This document shows positions 35,741-48,141 of a DNA stretch of 64,000 nucleotides, in pieces. The stretch lies in assembly GCA_003550325.1 (NCBI GenBank), contig QKWP01000049.1, forward strand, positions 447,415 through 511,414. Reading direction: 5' to 3'. The first letter of the stretch is position 1, and each line of letters starts with the position of its first letter. The notes under the pieces were generated by a model, which ran no database searches, was not told the origin of the DNA, and saw only the letters and a program-made list of their open reading frames with translations. Origin of the DNA: Gigaspora rosea (Eukaryota > Glomeromycota > Glomeromycetes > Diversisporales > Gigasporaceae). Made by a program: the position numbers and the translations under genes.

Positions 35741-38027
35741 TTAATTTACAATTTCTTTTCTATTTTCAAACACCAGATCAACATTTACTGGCAGAGGAAA
35801 TGGACCAAAATATCTTCTTTTAGGTTCAATCTCCTCATTATTGGTTCTAACATCATATTTTAACAAAATTTTATGTATAAATATTTTGATTTGATTAACA
35901 GCAAAAGTTCTACCTGGACATGCACGTTTTCCACCTCCAAATGATAAAAAATTACGTTCAAGTTTAGTTGCAGGTGAATTACGTTCCAGATGACGGTATG
36001 CACGAAATTCTGTAGGATTTTGACCTTGAAGTTCTTCATCATTATCTGTATCACGAAAATTTATAAAGGCTATACGACCTATAATTTTAAGTAATAAAAA
36101 AGAATAAGTTATTATAACTTAAAAATTAAGAGAATAATAACCAAGAAAAAAAGATTACCACTTGGAATTTGATATCCATTAGCAAATGTATAACAAGATT
36201 TAGAAATACATTTACGCGGCAAACCAACTATAGGAGTAATTAATCTTAAAGATTCTTTAACAAAACTATCCAACTTTATCATTCTGGCAATGTCATCAAT
36301 TGTAAGTTCATTTCCATTACACTGTTATTAATTTCCTGAGCCTCCTGATATAATTCTTGCCAAAAATGTTGCTTTCTTTTTACCAAATCTAATTTTAAAT
36401 AAAATTTCAGTAAAATATATAACCAATAATTTATAATAATAAAACTAGAACATAACAAACCATATAAAACACGGCTAGCACCATTAGATGTAGCTGCCAT
36501 AGCAGAAAAAATAATTCTACAGATAACATCGGCAATATTATCATAATTTGCATTATTTGGATCGAGATCAGGAGTTGCTTCAGGATCATTTAACTGGCAT
36601 TGTAATGCATCTAACTATTTTTTAATTAAAAAAAAAGTAGCAATTTAAATATTTATATAACAATAAATATACTTTATAGATAACTTACTGGTGCAACCCA
36701 AGCATCGCCTAATCTCTTTTTATCATAAAGGCGCTTTTCAACAACAGGCTTAATACGGTTAAGAATTACTTTTTTATGTTTTGAAATCGGATTCCAACCA
36801 AACCTTAAGGGAATTCTGTTAGATAATAAAAAAAACAAATTATTTATTGTTATTTTTTACAGTATATGAAATAACTGAATTCTAAATTTTTAAGATTTGT
36901 TTTTGTTTCAAAAAAAGAAAAATAAACGTACGTAATAAATTGTTCATGAAGCCAGGGATGTATAAAAGATAATATTGGTGGTATTCGTAAAAGTTTTAAA
37001 ATTGAAGATGTTAAGTTATTAAAAGTTTCTAATATATCCTCATTATTGTAACATTCCTAAATTTTATTATAAGAGTACTTAAATTAACAAGATGAATTTT
37101 TTATATAAAAAAAAAAAACCAAAAACACGTATACATGCCTCACCAACAACAATGTTAGCAGCTGGAATTGCAATAATATCTGCTAAAGTATTACGTGGAT
37201 CATGAATTACCTTTGGTTCTAGCAAGAGATAAAATTCCTTATAAATTTTGTATGAGAAACTTGAAAATCGAAGGCTTAAAAACTTACCAACACATTCACC
37301 AATGCAAAGATCTATAGCTTTGATAATATTTTTTTGTATTCTACTTATGATATGTGTTAATTTCCCTGCGACAAATTCTTTTACTATTTTCGCATGCTTT
37401 TCGTCCAGATTAGCATGTCTAAATATCAAATGTGTCGGTATTTGCTGTTTTTAAAATTAAAAAAAATGTTTTAGAATATATATGGTAATTTAATATTCAA
37501 AGGTTTATTGAATTAATTAAAGATTTTTAATTACATTTTTAAAGCCTTCACGAAAACTAAAATCTTGATCTTTTCTAAATACTTCATGGGTTGTTTCCTT
37601 TCCGACTATGGTCATTATTTGACCAAATACATATAACGAAAATGTCTCTCCATACTATTATTGAGAATATAAATTATTATATATTGAAAGAAATATTGAT
37701 TTTATTTCATTTATTGATTTATTTATTTTTTTTAAAAAAAAAGAAATAAACCTTTTCTCGAGACTCTAAGATTAACTTATCGCAATCCGTTAAAAAACTC
37801 CAAGTATGTCCAATAATTGGAAATCGATAATAAACTAGGGGTGGTTCATTCTAAGCAAAATTATCATTTATATTAATAATATTATTATGAATAAATATTA
37901 ATGCGAAAAAAAAACTTACTAGTTTAGTTCGCCTCGACAGTTTGGACAAAAATACTGCTAAAATTAATCCGATAATAAATGATTGAATATAGATGTCGTC
38001 TAATAAGATTTCAATTAATTTTTTCAT
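35741..38027 (-). CDS. cytochrome P450, ten exons, one frame break
   Basis: A membrane-bound haem monooxygenase of about 512 residues. Exons (minus strand): 37,920-38,027; 37,752-37,850; 37,535-37,654; 37,288-37,444; 37,139-37,218; 36,932-37,056; 36,689-36,815; 36,461-36,614; 36,159-36,388; 35,741-36,078. The start MKKLIEILLDD leads into a hydrophobic anchor (SFIIGLILAVFL), then PPLVYYRFPIIGHTW. The I-helix region reads 'IIFSAMAATSNG', the K-helix ExxR is in 'FVKESLRL', and the haem loop is 'FLSFGGGKRACPG' with the axial Cys. All junctions keep frame except exon 9, which is one base short near 36,320-36,328: a real mutation or a sequence error. The intron at 37,057-37,138 appears to use a GC donor. 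The sequence is closest in style to CYP51-like microsomal P450s; substrate unknown. Confidence 0.9.
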
Positions 38028-38207
38028 GATGTTTTTCTTTAAATTCTATACACGTTTTCTAATTTTGATTTTACGTTCTTTAAATATAAAAATTGGAGAA
38101 CAAATTCCTTGATTCAAAAATATATAATTATGCCTACTACGACTGTAGGCAACGTTAATAAACTACAATGAGTTCTAAAATAGCAATCCGAAAATATGTA
38201 CTAGGTT

Positions 38208-38934
38208 TAGTGATACGGACTGACCTCGGCCCATCAGCCGGGCTGGCGGGCGGGTCGGCCCTTGACCCACATTCCAGCAGGTCAGCCCGGCCGGTATATA
38301 GTTAATTTTTTTCGTCTGATAGAATTTCATTGTTAACTTATAATTATTAGTTAAATCACGCGTAGAACATCTCAAGTTAGTGCTTGCAGTCGATAACTAT
38401 CTATCCAACTAAAACCGAATAGTCGACTTTTCTAGTTGATATTTATAAATTCAACTAGTCAATTAGAAGTTCTGAATGCTCGCTGATTAAAGCACTGATT
38501 ATCAATTATAAGTTAGTAAACCACCGTCATACTTATCACTTTTATTTCCAACTATGAGAAAATAGCCCGGTAGATCACCGGCCATAAGAGGACCCATCGG
38601 GCCCTCTTATAACCGCTTCCTATTCGCATATAGTAGATCCACTATATATATGCATCATATGCACTCTTCCTACTATTTGTAACATTATATGTATGTGTGC
38701 TTATATGATGTGCTAATCATTATACCCGACTAATTAAATGTAATGTATCTCCGTGTAATTTTTTAGCAATTGATATCTTGCACAAGTATCGTGATGTAAT
38801 TCTGACTATTTTCATATTGAGAATATCAAATTTTTGTTTGAAAGTTTTTTAACAATATGATCGGCCCGGTCGACCGGGTCGATTAATTTCCACAGCCGGG
38901 TCGGCCCGAGAAATTGGCATCGGCCGTATCACTA
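38208..38934. mobile_element. non-autonomous hAT element with G+C-rich ends
   Basis: Ends TAGTGATACGGACTGACC and inverted GGCCGTATCACTA, with an exact 8-bp target duplication ACTAGGTT (38,200-38,207 and 38,935-38,942). Both ends carry clusters of GGCCC/GGGCC words ('CGGGTCGGCCC') that stand out in this A+T-rich DNA. No transposase frame. Confidence 0.9.
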
Positions 38935-38942
38935 ACTAGGTT

Positions 38943-40814
38943 GATGCTCGGATGATCATGAAAATTCGTAAACTGTCATCATCACACAAAATTTTGGGAA
39001 TTAAAAGAAAAATACCTCCTAATTTAAAATTCGTGGTTAAAAAATTTAGTGATAGCAAATTAGCATAGTTTATAATAAAGGTATTTTACATCCCACATTT
39101 TGGTCATCCATACGATATTAATCTGATATCAATAGTAAAAAAATGAAAAGGATAGCGAAACTGGTTAACATTAATAATTAATACAGAAATTGTAAAGTTG
39201 AACCGTTTCATTTTACAGTATTTAACTTTGATTCTCATTTCGCTTTCTATTTTGGTAGCTATTTTTTTTTCTTATTACGCTTTTAATACTTGTTTTATAT
39301 ATGATTTACTCGAAAAATTACAGTATTTAATAAAATAACATTGATAAATAAAAACTTAAAATTATCTTAAATCAATTATTATATTTGAATTGTAAATATT
39401 GGGCTTTATATGTGAATTTTACGGCAAGGTGTTTTAAATAAGTTGAGTGAATTTTAGGAAATATAGCTTCCATGCAACTAACTGAACCATTTAGTTAAAC
39501 GCAAAAATTACTTTTGAGGGTATACTATTACATCCACAGTTATATATGGAAAACAAAGTCATGTGATCAAAAATCCAATTTGCCAATGAAATAGGCGACT
39601 ATAGTGAAAGCATGCAAAAAAGCCTCCAAAAAAGCATAGTTTATCGAAAATTTTAACATAAATAAAAAAAAATTAAACCGATAAAAATAAACCGATGTTA
39701 ATTGTGTACATTATGAATACCTGTAGGAACGTACCCCGGAGGCACGTGGCGATCGAGATGGCGTAATATCAATTTGACGGTGTTACGATCGGTTGGGAGA
39801 GCTTGATGAAATTGGGCCGGGTTAGTTCGATCGTGAACAATTGTGATTAAGGTTAAATGGTTTAAAACGATAAACTAACACACAAAATTACGGGTATAAG
39901 GGTTCGTTCCTCTTTATTAATATAATTCAATACATCGGTTTATTACAATAAGGATAGCTGCGCGACATGTGATGCCGCGCAGGACCAGTACGATCACGTA
40001 TCACATGTAAAAATAATGTCGCGTTACGACATTAGTCAAATTTAACAATCATATGAATCCTCGAAAATGGCGTAATACTGTAATAACAGGAATGCATAAC
40101 AATCAACATTTGAAAACGTCCTTGCTTTATTAATAAATGACATGTGACAATGAAATCATCATATTAGAAATTGAAAATCACAATATGGACAAACGAAATC
40201 ATTACTCCTATTAAATATAGGATTTTTTAAAAAATAAAACAGCATAAACTACTTCAAAAAAGTTGTAATGCCAAGAAATCAAAAATAAATCTACACAGTA
40301 GCATGCATTATTTAGCGTTATTTCGCAATTTCGTTCTGCTTATATTTTCACCGATTTAAGAATATCTTAGGTCAATTCTTAATTCAATTTAACCTATATG
40401 TAAATTTTTATCACTTTTTATTTATGCAAATAAACATTTACGATATAAGTAATATTATTAATGGTCGTATAATTTTTTATCACTTTGGTCATTTAATTTT
40501 ATCTTTGTAATTTTTCATTGATTTTGAAATAATGCATGTACGTTGTTTCAAAATTTAAGAATGACTTACGTAGTAACTTTACATCGTGACACAGAACAAA
40601 TTGAATTATACCCAAAAAAGGAAAGAAAGAGATAACCATAATACCTTCTAAAACAGGAAAAAATATAGCGCACCAAAAAGTTGAACGGAACCATCCCTCC
40701 ACATTTCATGTGATCATACTGGTATAATACTAAATACTATCTACAATCGTTAACTATTCGTCCCCACTCCATAAACTAAAACTAAACCCTTATATAATTT
40801 TAATTCGTACGGGA
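38943..40814. other. intergenic, no gene recognised
   Basis: The stretch at about 39,721-40,030 is more G+C-rich than its surroundings ('GAACGTACCCCGGAGGCACG', 'GACATGTGATGCCGCGC') and may be an old repeat remnant, but I could not define ends or family. A 67-residue minus-strand frame at 40,499-40,702 is hydrophobic and lacks support. Confidence 0.4.
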
Positions 40815-40930
40815 GCTTTGATCACTCGATTGGAGATTTGATCAGCCGTTTGGAGACTTGATCATTTGGAGACTTAATCTCCCGTTTGGAGACTTGATCT
40901 CCCGTTTGGAGATCTAATCACCCGACTACG
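40815..40930. repeat. ~20-bp minisatellite, about 5 units
   Basis: Units read approximately TTTGGAGACTTGATCTCCCG with variants (AATCACCCG, GATCAGCCG). One unit is truncated. It lies just left of copy B of the segmental duplication. Confidence 0.85.
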
Positions 40931-42226
40931 CCACTAACTATGCCAAAATAAGAAATGCATAACAATAAAATAATGATACTAATAAAAAATAAAAATTGAG
41001 CTTAACAACGGCTGGGATGATCAGTACTAAAATTGGGTTTACCGGTACTAAAAGACCTAAAGACCGAAAAGTCTTAAAAGTCTTAATGATCATTTAATAG
41101 ATAAAAGAGATATCAGTATTATCAGTGATATCGGTAATTTATGAATCAAAATCGCAATGGGAACGTTAATAGCTTTAAAAGATAAGTAGCGATATGACCC
41201 ATAGTTCTGTCTAAGTAATTGAAAGTGTATAATAAAGGACTTGCGCCCTGGAAAAAAAAAAAACATCATTGGTGATAATAATTAACTCGCCTCCCTTCAA
41301 CTCTATACGCTCTCTATATTATAAAATAAACTTACCCCTTAAGTGGCATAAGTGGTACGATTGTTCGTTGTAATTGCTTGTTCAAGTGATTGTACCGATA
41401 CGCCGTCCGGTTGATTTCTCAACCTACTGAGAAATACCGTGGTTGTTTTGTCCAACTCTATTGACGTACCGTGGATAGTTGTGATTGATTGTTTGTCCGG
41501 TTTTGGTCCCAAGAGGCGGATTCCAAGCCGTGGTTTATATAAAGGGCAAAGGAGTATAAGTGTTAAAGTGTTTGTGGTTATCAAAAAAACTCAGGAAGAA
41601 TACGTACCTACGACCAAACTTCCCAACTCGACAAATCTAAACGCCTCTTTTCAACTCAGCCGATCGTAAGTTGCACGACGTATGGTGTTGTGAAGCGTCT
41701 GACTTGCTGCAACCAGGTGTCAGTATTTAAAAAATTAGTTTCAGGAGGATGCCTCCGGACTATCACATGTTCGTCCGAAGCACAACCTGGTGCACATTTT
41801 CGGATCGCCAGAATTTCGCAGCTCACCTCCTCAGCAACACAAGTAATAACCACACGAATTCAAAATATCCAAAGAAGGAAGATTTTTTGTATAAATAAAT
41901 GAACAAATAGAACAAAAAGATGAAAAGAAACATTTATCCCAAAGAAGCAACAATTCCACCAAGATCTAGACCACTACAAAGAGAACTAAAAGAAATCTTT
42001 AAAAAAATAAAGTATGCTACAGTAAAATTAAAGGACATATAGTTAATAAATGCCCAAAAATAGAAGAGATCTTGAAAAAGAATTTGAATATGACAATTAT
42101 ATTCACTCGCTGGTAAGTTCATCATTTTTTTTTACTTATAAGATCGTCTTAACATGTAAATATGAATCAATTCAAATAATTTTATATTGGTAGAAACAGC
42201 AAATAGGGTAAAAAAAATTATAAATA

Positions 42227-42595
42227 CTAACATTGCTCTTTAAGATGAACATTTAAATCTGAAATTTCAGATGTATTAATAGAAGAAACATAATCAGCAT
42301 AGTGCAAAGAAGTATTATGTTGCCTTGCTCTTTGATTATCGATGGAATTTGTTACGAAATCATCAGTTTCTTCTGATAAATTCTCAGAAAAACCGCACTT
42401 ATAAGTTCCCAAAATAATGCACCTAGGCTATAAATATCGGATCTCTGGTCGTGCTTGACATTTTTTACATCTGGAGAAAGCATTGTGATTCGATATATGA
42501 AAGAACACCTCGCTTAAAGCGTTGTATCATTTAATTATTTTGATATTCCAATGTCAGTATTTAAAGCCCTGCCGCCATCAATTAAAATGTTCTTT
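42227..42595 (-). pseudogene. kinase pseudogene copy B, 3' part (split by LINE)
   Basis: Counterpart of the second exon at 14,456-14,939: 'DGGRALNTDIGISK'-like start, 'RSDIYSLGALFWEL', then a deletion of about 95 bp and the tail 'FSENLSEETDDFVTNSIDNQ' ending 'LNVHLKEQC'. The DFG is altered (DIG). The upstream exon with HRDL is separated by the 9.2-kb LINE insertion and lies at about 51,795-51,925. Confidence 0.75.
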
Positions 42596-44135
42596 GGAAA
42601 ACAGGAAGATCTGCACTCTACCGCGTTCTGGTGCCAGGAGAGTGTTAAAGAAACAATATACTGAGAGAAGTTAGTTTTAACAACGCGCAAGGCCGTTATA
42701 TAGGGGCGAAAGCCCTAAAATCGAGGAAAAGGAAGTTTACAAGACTGAATATGGATGAGATTCAAGGAAAATGCGTAAAGACTCATGATACAAGGTCAAA
42801 ATCTATGGAAAAGGAAAATGAAGCGAAAGTGTCTCAGGAAAGCTCGACTGCTCCGGTTGAGCTAGATCAAGTTCAGGAACAGGAGGAGGAAATCTCTAAT
42901 AACGCGTCAGTGAGTTGGTCAGAGGACGTAGACCTGGAGTTTTCTGTTGGTGAAGACCCAACAGACACAGGTTCAAGCTTTTCCGAAGAAAGGGAAAATT
43001 TGCCGGGAAATATTAAGGAAAGTTCTGGAAATCTTGCAGATAGTGCTGACGTAATGAACGTCATCATGCAGAACAATGATCTGAGCCAGAATTTGAGTGA
43101 TAATGCAAAAAATTCGGGGAATAAATCATCTGAAGGTCGTCAGTGGTCTAGTTTGTTTACAAAACTAAGTAGTGGCAGAGCAACATATTCTAATTTTGCT
43201 CCCAAAGAGAGAATACACACAAAAAATAATAATGCATTAATCTTTGATATACAGAACTTTGAGAGCATTTCAATTAACGATATTGTAGGTGCTTTATATG
43301 CTAAGATGGGAGATGAGTTGGTTGCAGCTAGGCTGCATTTAGAAGAAGGAGGTGTCTATACCTCGAAGTTGTTTTTACCAATCAGGAGAGGCAACAATTT
43401 TATGCTACAAAAGGAATTGTTATTTTCAAACAAACATTGCTAGGGTATATCCCAGTTAATCTTAGATGCAATTTTTTGCATGTCAAGTTACGAAATGTCC
43501 CAATGGGACCCAAAGATATTATTACAAGATAGATCAAAGAGGCCACTAAGAACATGGGCTGTGTTTCTTCGATTAAGCCCTTGGTTTATTATGGAACACC
43601 AGTGTGCACAAACCAGTGGATTGTCATGTTCGAGACAACAGACGACCCAGACCTTGCTAAGAGAATCCCTAAACATACTTACATTTGGGACCAGAAGGTC
43701 ACTTTGGAATGAAAGGAGGCTCCCAAAGTATGTTTTTATTGTGACAAGGAAGGTCATATAAAGAGGGATTGTGAGGAGCTTAGAAAGTTGATTGAATTTA
43801 GACAACAACAAAGGAGGTGTGGGACACAATTAAACGATCAAGCGAAAGTATCAAGACAAGATAGAATAACCTTTAGTACAGATTATCCATATGTAACAAA
43901 TGGGCAGATAGTTCAAATATAGAGGGTAATAACAGCATGTCGGAAGTAGTGTATGATGAAAGTAACGAAAACTTGGAACAAGTGGTAGATAGAGCTTTTC
44001 CGGTTAATCAAGTTGAAGAAGTCATACAGGAGGTGGTTTGCATAGTACATACCTCGGGAGCTGAGAATGAGAAAGTAGGAGAGACTGCTTCTGTTGGGCA
44101 AAAAGAAGAAAACAGCATAGAAGAGGCTGTTCAAG

Positions 44136-47100
44136 TAGGGTTGGGAGCACAGGAAATTTTTTGGGCATGCCTGAAGGAGCATGCCTCAGCCTGAGGCATG
44201 CCCTTCATATTGTGCCCAGGGCATGCCCCCTATATATAAAACACATAATATGTACGATATATAAAATAGAAATTCGGTACACTTTCGTTCACAATACCAC
44301 ATAATATATTTTTTTTATTAAATTTAATGAAATACAATATACAATTAACATATAAAATTTATTTATTTTCTAAAAGAATATCATCAATGGACCAATCCTC
44401 CTCTTCTAGTGGTAGATCACTTTGTCCAACATTAACTTGGACCAAATTTTCCAATGCCTCTTGGTCTTTTTCATATATAGTGAAGTCAAAAAATTCCTCC
44501 AAAAAAGACCCTTCATCTTCCTCAATTATAATTTCTTCAAGCTCTTCATTCAAGTCTTCTAGCGGTTCATTTTCTTCACCTTCGTCAAAAAAGATATCCA
44601 AGTTTTTGTTGTCATTAGTCAAGAGTTCAGGAATGATTTTGTCTTGCCTTGTAACTTTGGTAGATACCTTTTTTTTAAGTTCATTTCTAATCTGCCCAAG
44701 TATAGAAAGATTATCTGGTGTTAACTTATTTCTCACTTTTGATTTAATTAATCCAACCGACGAAAAAAGTCATCCACAAGCAGCACTGTGAGGAATATAG
44801 CAAGTACTTTCATTGCAAAGTGGCGTAGTACAGGTGCATTTCCCTTGAATTCTCTCCAAAAGGATCGTAAATTTTTTGGAGGGCTTGGAGGAGGTTTGTT
44901 AAATGGAGGATCATTGTTCTTGTAACCGATTAGTTCTTTAAGTAGAAGACCAGTATTTATTTAGTAAATTTTTATACTTTAGCTAATTCGAGTGCAGCTT
45001 GAATCATTTGCTCATCATCCATTTTTTTAGATATCACCAATCGCTTGTGAATTGGAGAAAGAAAAAATGCAGCAAAGTAGATATTACTATCAAACTCTTG
45101 TGTGCGTTTAATAATAATGGAAAGGGCATGAGCTTGAAAACCAATAATTGGAATTTCAAGTTGAGATATCTGCTAGTGGATATAGATGAGTTCTTTAAAA
45201 ATATCAGCCAAGATGGAGTCATTTGACTCCAACCTTCTGATAGAATCAACTACTGGCTTAATTACTTCATTAATATATCATTGGTGGCAAAATGATATTT
45301 ATCGCAGATAAGACTTTTGACTATAGAATTCTCAATCTCAGGAAATTTAGGATGTGAGGTTTCGCTTAACGATAAACAATGCTGAAAACCTTGTTCGTAG
45401 ATTGATACTCCCATGCAAACCTTAGCAAGTGAATACCATCTTGTTTCACAAAACGTGGCCAAGGAATATTTAATTCCTTGATTCTTTTGCTAGGTTTGTA
45501 ATTCTCAACGCCAGATATGCGATGAATTAAAAAAATTTACCAGTTTTTAATTCTTTTTGCAAACACTGACAGTACTATAGAAACCAATGATATCTTTAAC
45601 AATTAGGTTGAAAACATATAGGCAGCAACGAATAGGAATAATATTTGTGTATTCCTCCTAAATTAACAATTATTAGGATAAGTATAATATATTTATAATA
45701 AATATCATTTATTTAAAAATAAACATATGTTAAGCAGCCGACGCGTTTTATCCATGTTTGAAGCATTATTAGTAACAATTGCAATAGTGGATAATGTTTC
45801 AATACCATTAATAGTAAGAACTTCTTCATCTTTATTTTTAAGGAAGTCACTTGTATAACGATATTCTGACAAGTCAGGAATATCTAGTACGAATTTCTAA
45901 TGCTCTTTAAGAGCCATAAATCCATATATAGAATTCCCAGCATTGTCAGTCCATCCATCCAAGGAGATCGTAAGGTCTGTAAGAGTAGAAAGTGTTTTCA
46001 ATTTATGCTGAAGATGAACAGAAAACATCTTGGTCAAAAGGCGCCCTTTGATCATATCTTGGAAAGAAAGGTTGTATGAAGAGTTTAGTTCACAGAGATA
46101 ATCTTGTAAATATAGATTTTTGACGAAGCAAAAGGGAATATTTCTGTAGATAATAGCTTTTAAAAGCCTTTGGTAGAGTTTTTCAGTTTGATCTTGGGAA
46201 AAACGTCAAGTACACCAATTAACAATAGTGCTTTGTGTAGATGACTAAGATGCGTTTTCATAATTTTCTTGATCTTGATCAATAAAAATATCATCATTAT
46301 TGCGAATATGCTTACGAGTCGTAGTATTTACACTCGCAACCTTTTGAAGATAAATGGCCTTTTCAGTTGAATGCCAACTACTATACCGAAGTATGTGTTG
46401 ATGAAGTTTTTCGGGCTTGCCAATTATTCCATTCAAACAATATTTACTTTTTGCGCATATCTGTTTCCTCCTTGGAATGATACAACTAGAGCTGCAAATA
46501 TTTAGAAGGTCCAAGGTAGTACATCACTCTTCACATTATATAAATTTATATATAATTATATTAAACGGCATGTCACATACATCACATCAAACGTAATAGT
46601 ATATGTTCATTGATATTTTAATGTCTGCAGCTCTAGTACCAACACTAACCTTGTGTTGTGAGTGGTAAAGCAAAGCCTGGAGTAGTTGCATATTAATAAA
46701 TATTTGGTTGGGTTAGGGTTATGGTTAGCTATTCTGGGTAGCAAAAGTATAGTAATTTTATCATTTAGTAATTAAAATTACTTAAATATTATGATATAAG
46801 GGTTAATAATGTATGTGTGATGAAAATAAATGGGTCAATTTTTTAAGTTGTATTATTAAAGATTGGAGATGATTTAAATCAAATAAATAAGATAAAAACA
46901 ATTTAAATTTTAAATTTATTAAGGTGAAAAAATAGGATTTTTAATTTATTTATTTAACATTCAATTTGAACATTAATTTTATTCGAGTCAAAAAAATACA
47001 GCTTAAATACATTTTTTTAGATCCTACATTTTATGATTCCAAGTTCTTCACACTTAATATTATACACGATAACTCACATCATTTTCTAATTTATATCCCT

Positions 47101-47869
47101 CTAATAAGTCTAAAATATTGCTACATCCCAAAGTTTTCTCTATAACATTATGTACAATAACTCACGCCATTTCATCTTTATCATGACTCCAAGTTTTTTC
47201 TCTACATAATTTCATATACAATAACTCACGCTATTTTTTAATTATGCCTTCCAATAATTATCAAACGCAACTACTTGTATTTACTGCTCGCGTTGAAATG
47301 GATTCATGTTCTATCGGGCAGTACTTAGAATAATTATACCAGTAGAATTACCTCTTTAATAACAATCATAGAATCATAGATTCTTATTGCATAATAAATG
47401 GCTTTGAGTGTACATTTGACTTATTTAAGCAGGCTTAGGTATATCGTAATAGCTAAATATGGGGCAATAAAATATGAAAAATATAAAAAAGTATATCGAT
47501 ATGTATAGGGATATTCAATTTGGCCCCAACGGCAACTTCAAATATGTCAAGGTTAATCCCAATAATGCACGATCTCCTTAAATGCATTCGACTACAATTA
47601 AGAAGTTACTGACCAAATAAAGCAGTCAGGTGTAGTACATACATATGTAGTAGCGAAAGTGTAAATTATATTTATATTAAAAACTGGTTTGACATATCTT
47701 TTTATATAAACGGGTGTAATCTAAAATTTGTGTGCACTTATTGGTTTGTAAAGCTGATAGCCAATCAGCGTGTTGCATTCGGCACATGACAGAGGCATGA
47801 CTTTTGGCATAAGGGCATACCCTAGACAAGCTCCTAGGCATGCCCAATGACCCTGTGCCCCTAACCCTA
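44136..47869 (-). mobile_element. hAT DNA transposon inserted in LINE ORF1
   Basis: Inverted ends TAGGGTTGGGAGCACAGG and, on the right read inward, TAGGGTTAGGGGCACAGG, both continuing to TTGGGCATGCCT. Target duplication TGTTCAAG (44,128-44,135) / TGTTTAAG (47,870-47,877) matches at 7 of 8. Subterminal GGCATGCC words recur at both ends, a common hAT transposase-binding layout. 3.73 kb with a decayed transposase on the minus strand. Confidence 0.92.
44359..46514 (-). pseudogene. hAT transposase pseudogene (DUF659 / hATC type)
   Basis: From the 5' end: a BED-like zinc-finger remnant ('KYCLNGIIGKPEKLHQHILR', about 46,370-46,450); a DUF659-like core 'DLTISLDGWTDNAGNSIYGF', 'IETLSTIAIVTNNASNMDKT' (about 45,730-46,010); 'MATFCETRWYSLAKVCMGVS' (about 45,400-45,462), the conserved TRW motif; and the hATC dimerisation helix 'LFSSVGLIKSKVRNKLTPDN' (about 44,690-44,760), followed by an acidic tail ('LEEIIIEEDEGSFLEEFFD') ending at 44,359. 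The part between 46,200 and 45,000 has several stops and frame changes. The enzyme would cut and paste hAT ends; this copy is dead. Confidence 0.85.
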
Positions 47870-48141
47870 TGTTTAAGGGCTCCAAGAGGTGGAGGAAATG
47901 GATATATTAGTAGAAACGGAGGGTGGATCGAAGCAGATAGATGATGATGAATAATTTACCCAAGTAACTAGCAAAAGAAATAAGAAGAAAAATAGTAACT
48001 CAGTAGTGGATAAGAGGGCTTTTCCATATAAAAAGGATAGAGGTCCTAAAAGAGGCAAAACCTCTTTGGGCAGATGAATACAATTATATATTGTAGTAAT
48101 TATAGATTGCATAAGCAATTTTATTTTTTTCTTTTATATAT

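Larger units (their letters stand above)
42751..48077 (+). pseudogene. LINE ORF1 (gag-like), interrupted by a hAT transposon
   Basis: Starts 'MDEIQGKCVKTHDTRSKSME' and is acidic up to about residue 120, then 'NNNALIFDIQNFESISINDI' parallels the ORF1 of the minus-strand LINE. A frame break follows 'LLFSNKHC' (43,443). The CCHC knuckle CFYCDKEGHIKRDC is at 43,731-43,772. The frame resumes at 43,937 ('MSEVVYDESNENLEQVVD') and is cut at 44,135 by the hAT element. Beyond it, 'GLQEVEEMDILVETEGGSKQ', an in-frame TAA and a basic end (KRNKKKNSN...RGPKRGK) finish at TGA 48,075-48,077. Joined across the hAT, the reading frame around the 8-bp target is continuous. Confidence 0.88.

Noticed and set aside
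39721-40030. Possible solo terminal repeat of an LTR-type element
   Set aside because: No paired repeat, target duplication or internal region could be identified.
43937-44194. Open frame running from LINE ORF1 past 44,135 treated as one protein
   Set aside because: The last ~20 residues are encoded by the hAT terminus, not by the LINE.
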